The position numbers and the translations under genes were made by a program. 64,000 nt of DNA, taken from NCBI GenBank assembly GCA_030844895.1, contig CM061233.1:55667453-55731452 (forward strand), given 5' to 3'. Source of the DNA: Ambrosia x helenae. Its lineage: Eukaryota; Streptophyta; Magnoliopsida; Asterales; Asteraceae. Of the stretch, positions 63,177-64,000 are shown in pieces. Under the pieces are notes generated by a model that did no database searches, was not told the origin of the DNA, and was given only the letters and a program-made list of their open reading frames with translations. How positions within the stretch are numbered: the stretch's first letter is position 1; each line of letters begins with the position of its first letter.

Positions 63177-64000
63177 TAGTTTGATTCCTAATCGCGTATA
63201 ATGCTGCTGTATGTATATTTTAACATCCCGGAACATGATTTGACGCCTAGGAACATGATAGGAACCCGGGATACACCCAATGACTTAGTAACACGTGTTC
63301 GGACCTGTTTACGCGTTAATTGGACATTATGCTAGACTAGGTGAACTGTTGCGCGTATTAAGTGTTTAATTGCATATGTGGCATGATGTCTTGTATTTAT
63401 CTAACACGTGGAATGTCGGGTCACCAATGGGATGTCGGGCCTTGTCTGGTGTGGTCGGTTAAACGTTTAAACATCATTTCATATGTACACGGTTATGGTC
63501 TGGACTGCTAGGGACTAATCAACCTACGGGTTGTTAGTCTAACACCTTATACACTCGTCATGATAGGTCACCGGTATTGGTGCCGTCTATTGAGCAGGTT
63601 TACTTGTCTTAGTGCGAGGAGCAGCATCAGGTGAGTTTCACGGCCCCACTTTACGTTTTACACTTCGGGGGAGACACATGCTCATACTTATTTCATAAAT
63701 TATCATGTTATACTAGTGTTAATTCATTTACATACTATACGATACGTAAAGTCCCCGGGAAACCATGAATATGCTGGATAGCATAACGGGGGAAATGTGG
63801 ATAGATCTATTGGGACTGACAGACCCCACCCGTCGGCTGGGAGCCGGGCGGGTGCATATTGTCTCGGTCATAACGCTACTGGAGGTAGTGCATAATTGTT
63901 TCGGGCAAAAATCATATATCGTTGTCTGTAATGGTTTCCGGTCGTAGTAGTATTACTCATGCGTCTAGCTAACGCTAACATTTCTGACATAGTGGTAACA

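Larger units (their letters stand above)
61436..64000 (+). mobile_element. Element E: 5' portion of a long gypsy LTR (runs off the window)
   Basis: Starts TGTGACACCCGGC where the H homology to G ends. The last 230 bases match E2 (15232-15470), and E2 needs about 360-370 more bases to its end, so the E LTR is about 2.9 kb with its end just outside the window. TATA box TATAAATA at 62047-62054. GGCGATTAGG/GGCGAGTAGG words occur in both orientations at 61882-62025 and 62845-62950. No ORF. Plus orientation, or a solo LTR; not decidable here. Confidence 0.75.

Noticed and set aside
62671..63947. ORFs of 60-65 codons in LTR E
   Set aside because: Random open stretches in LTR DNA, one overlapping a segment shared with E2 where it is not open.
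1..64000. CRISPR arrays, bacterial operons or phage genes
   Set aside because: The regular repeats are LTR microrepeats or the 31-bp array without unique spacers; all coding sequence is plant retroelement.

Overview
The window is plant nuclear heterochromatin made almost entirely of nested LTR retrotransposons; I see no intact host gene, rRNA, functional tRNA or CRISPR. A land plant is indicated by Ty1/copia and Ty3/gypsy families primed from initiator tRNA-Met, a Tekay/Del-type chromovirus with a chromodomain, and a Tat-lineage element with dual RNase H and antisense extra ORFs. A eudicot, perhaps Asteraceae, is a guess from overall element style only.

Layout. (1) 1-9049: copia element K (minus), gag and pol open, 3' part outside the window; it interrupts copia element F. 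(2) 9050-15231: 5' half of F (minus), itself inserted in a gypsy LTR fragment E2 (15232-15832). (3) 15833-17230: AT-rich non-coding DNA with a 776-bp-period direct repeat. (4) 17231-56773: Tat-type gypsy element G (plus), with LTR, gag-pol and a block of antisense genes. G is split by chromovirus D (19538-29791, TSD CATGG) and by a 3'-truncated copia relic B (36728-56260). B is split by an LTR-like segment X (38346-38915 plus 53952-54395), and X is split by copia element A (38916-53946), complete at 15.0 kb with near-identical 513-bp LTRs and TSD ATACA. (5) 56774-61435: H, a second Tat-type copy in opposite orientation, carrying only its 3' LTR and the antisense gene. (6) 61436-64000: start of another gypsy LTR, E, inserted in H.

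How the parts work. Gag and pol encode the replication machinery of each element. The copia elements A and B carry a third large ORF 3' of pol, preceded by an intron and a TATA box, so it looks like a separate transcription unit inside the transposon. G and H carry, on the strand opposite to gag-pol, a gene of at least six exons with its own TATA box; G also has a small second antisense ORF. Antisense introns are not removed from genomic sense RNA, which may explain why they persist through retrotransposition.

Main leads: the multi-exon antisense gene; a splice-acceptor-like signal over the gag stop codon in three copia elements; the internal promoter and intron in front of the 3' ORF; and hairpins beside the LTR TATA boxes whose arms covary between families. 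Many disabling stops fall at CAG/CTG sites, as expected from methylcytosine deamination. All comparisons were made by eye.
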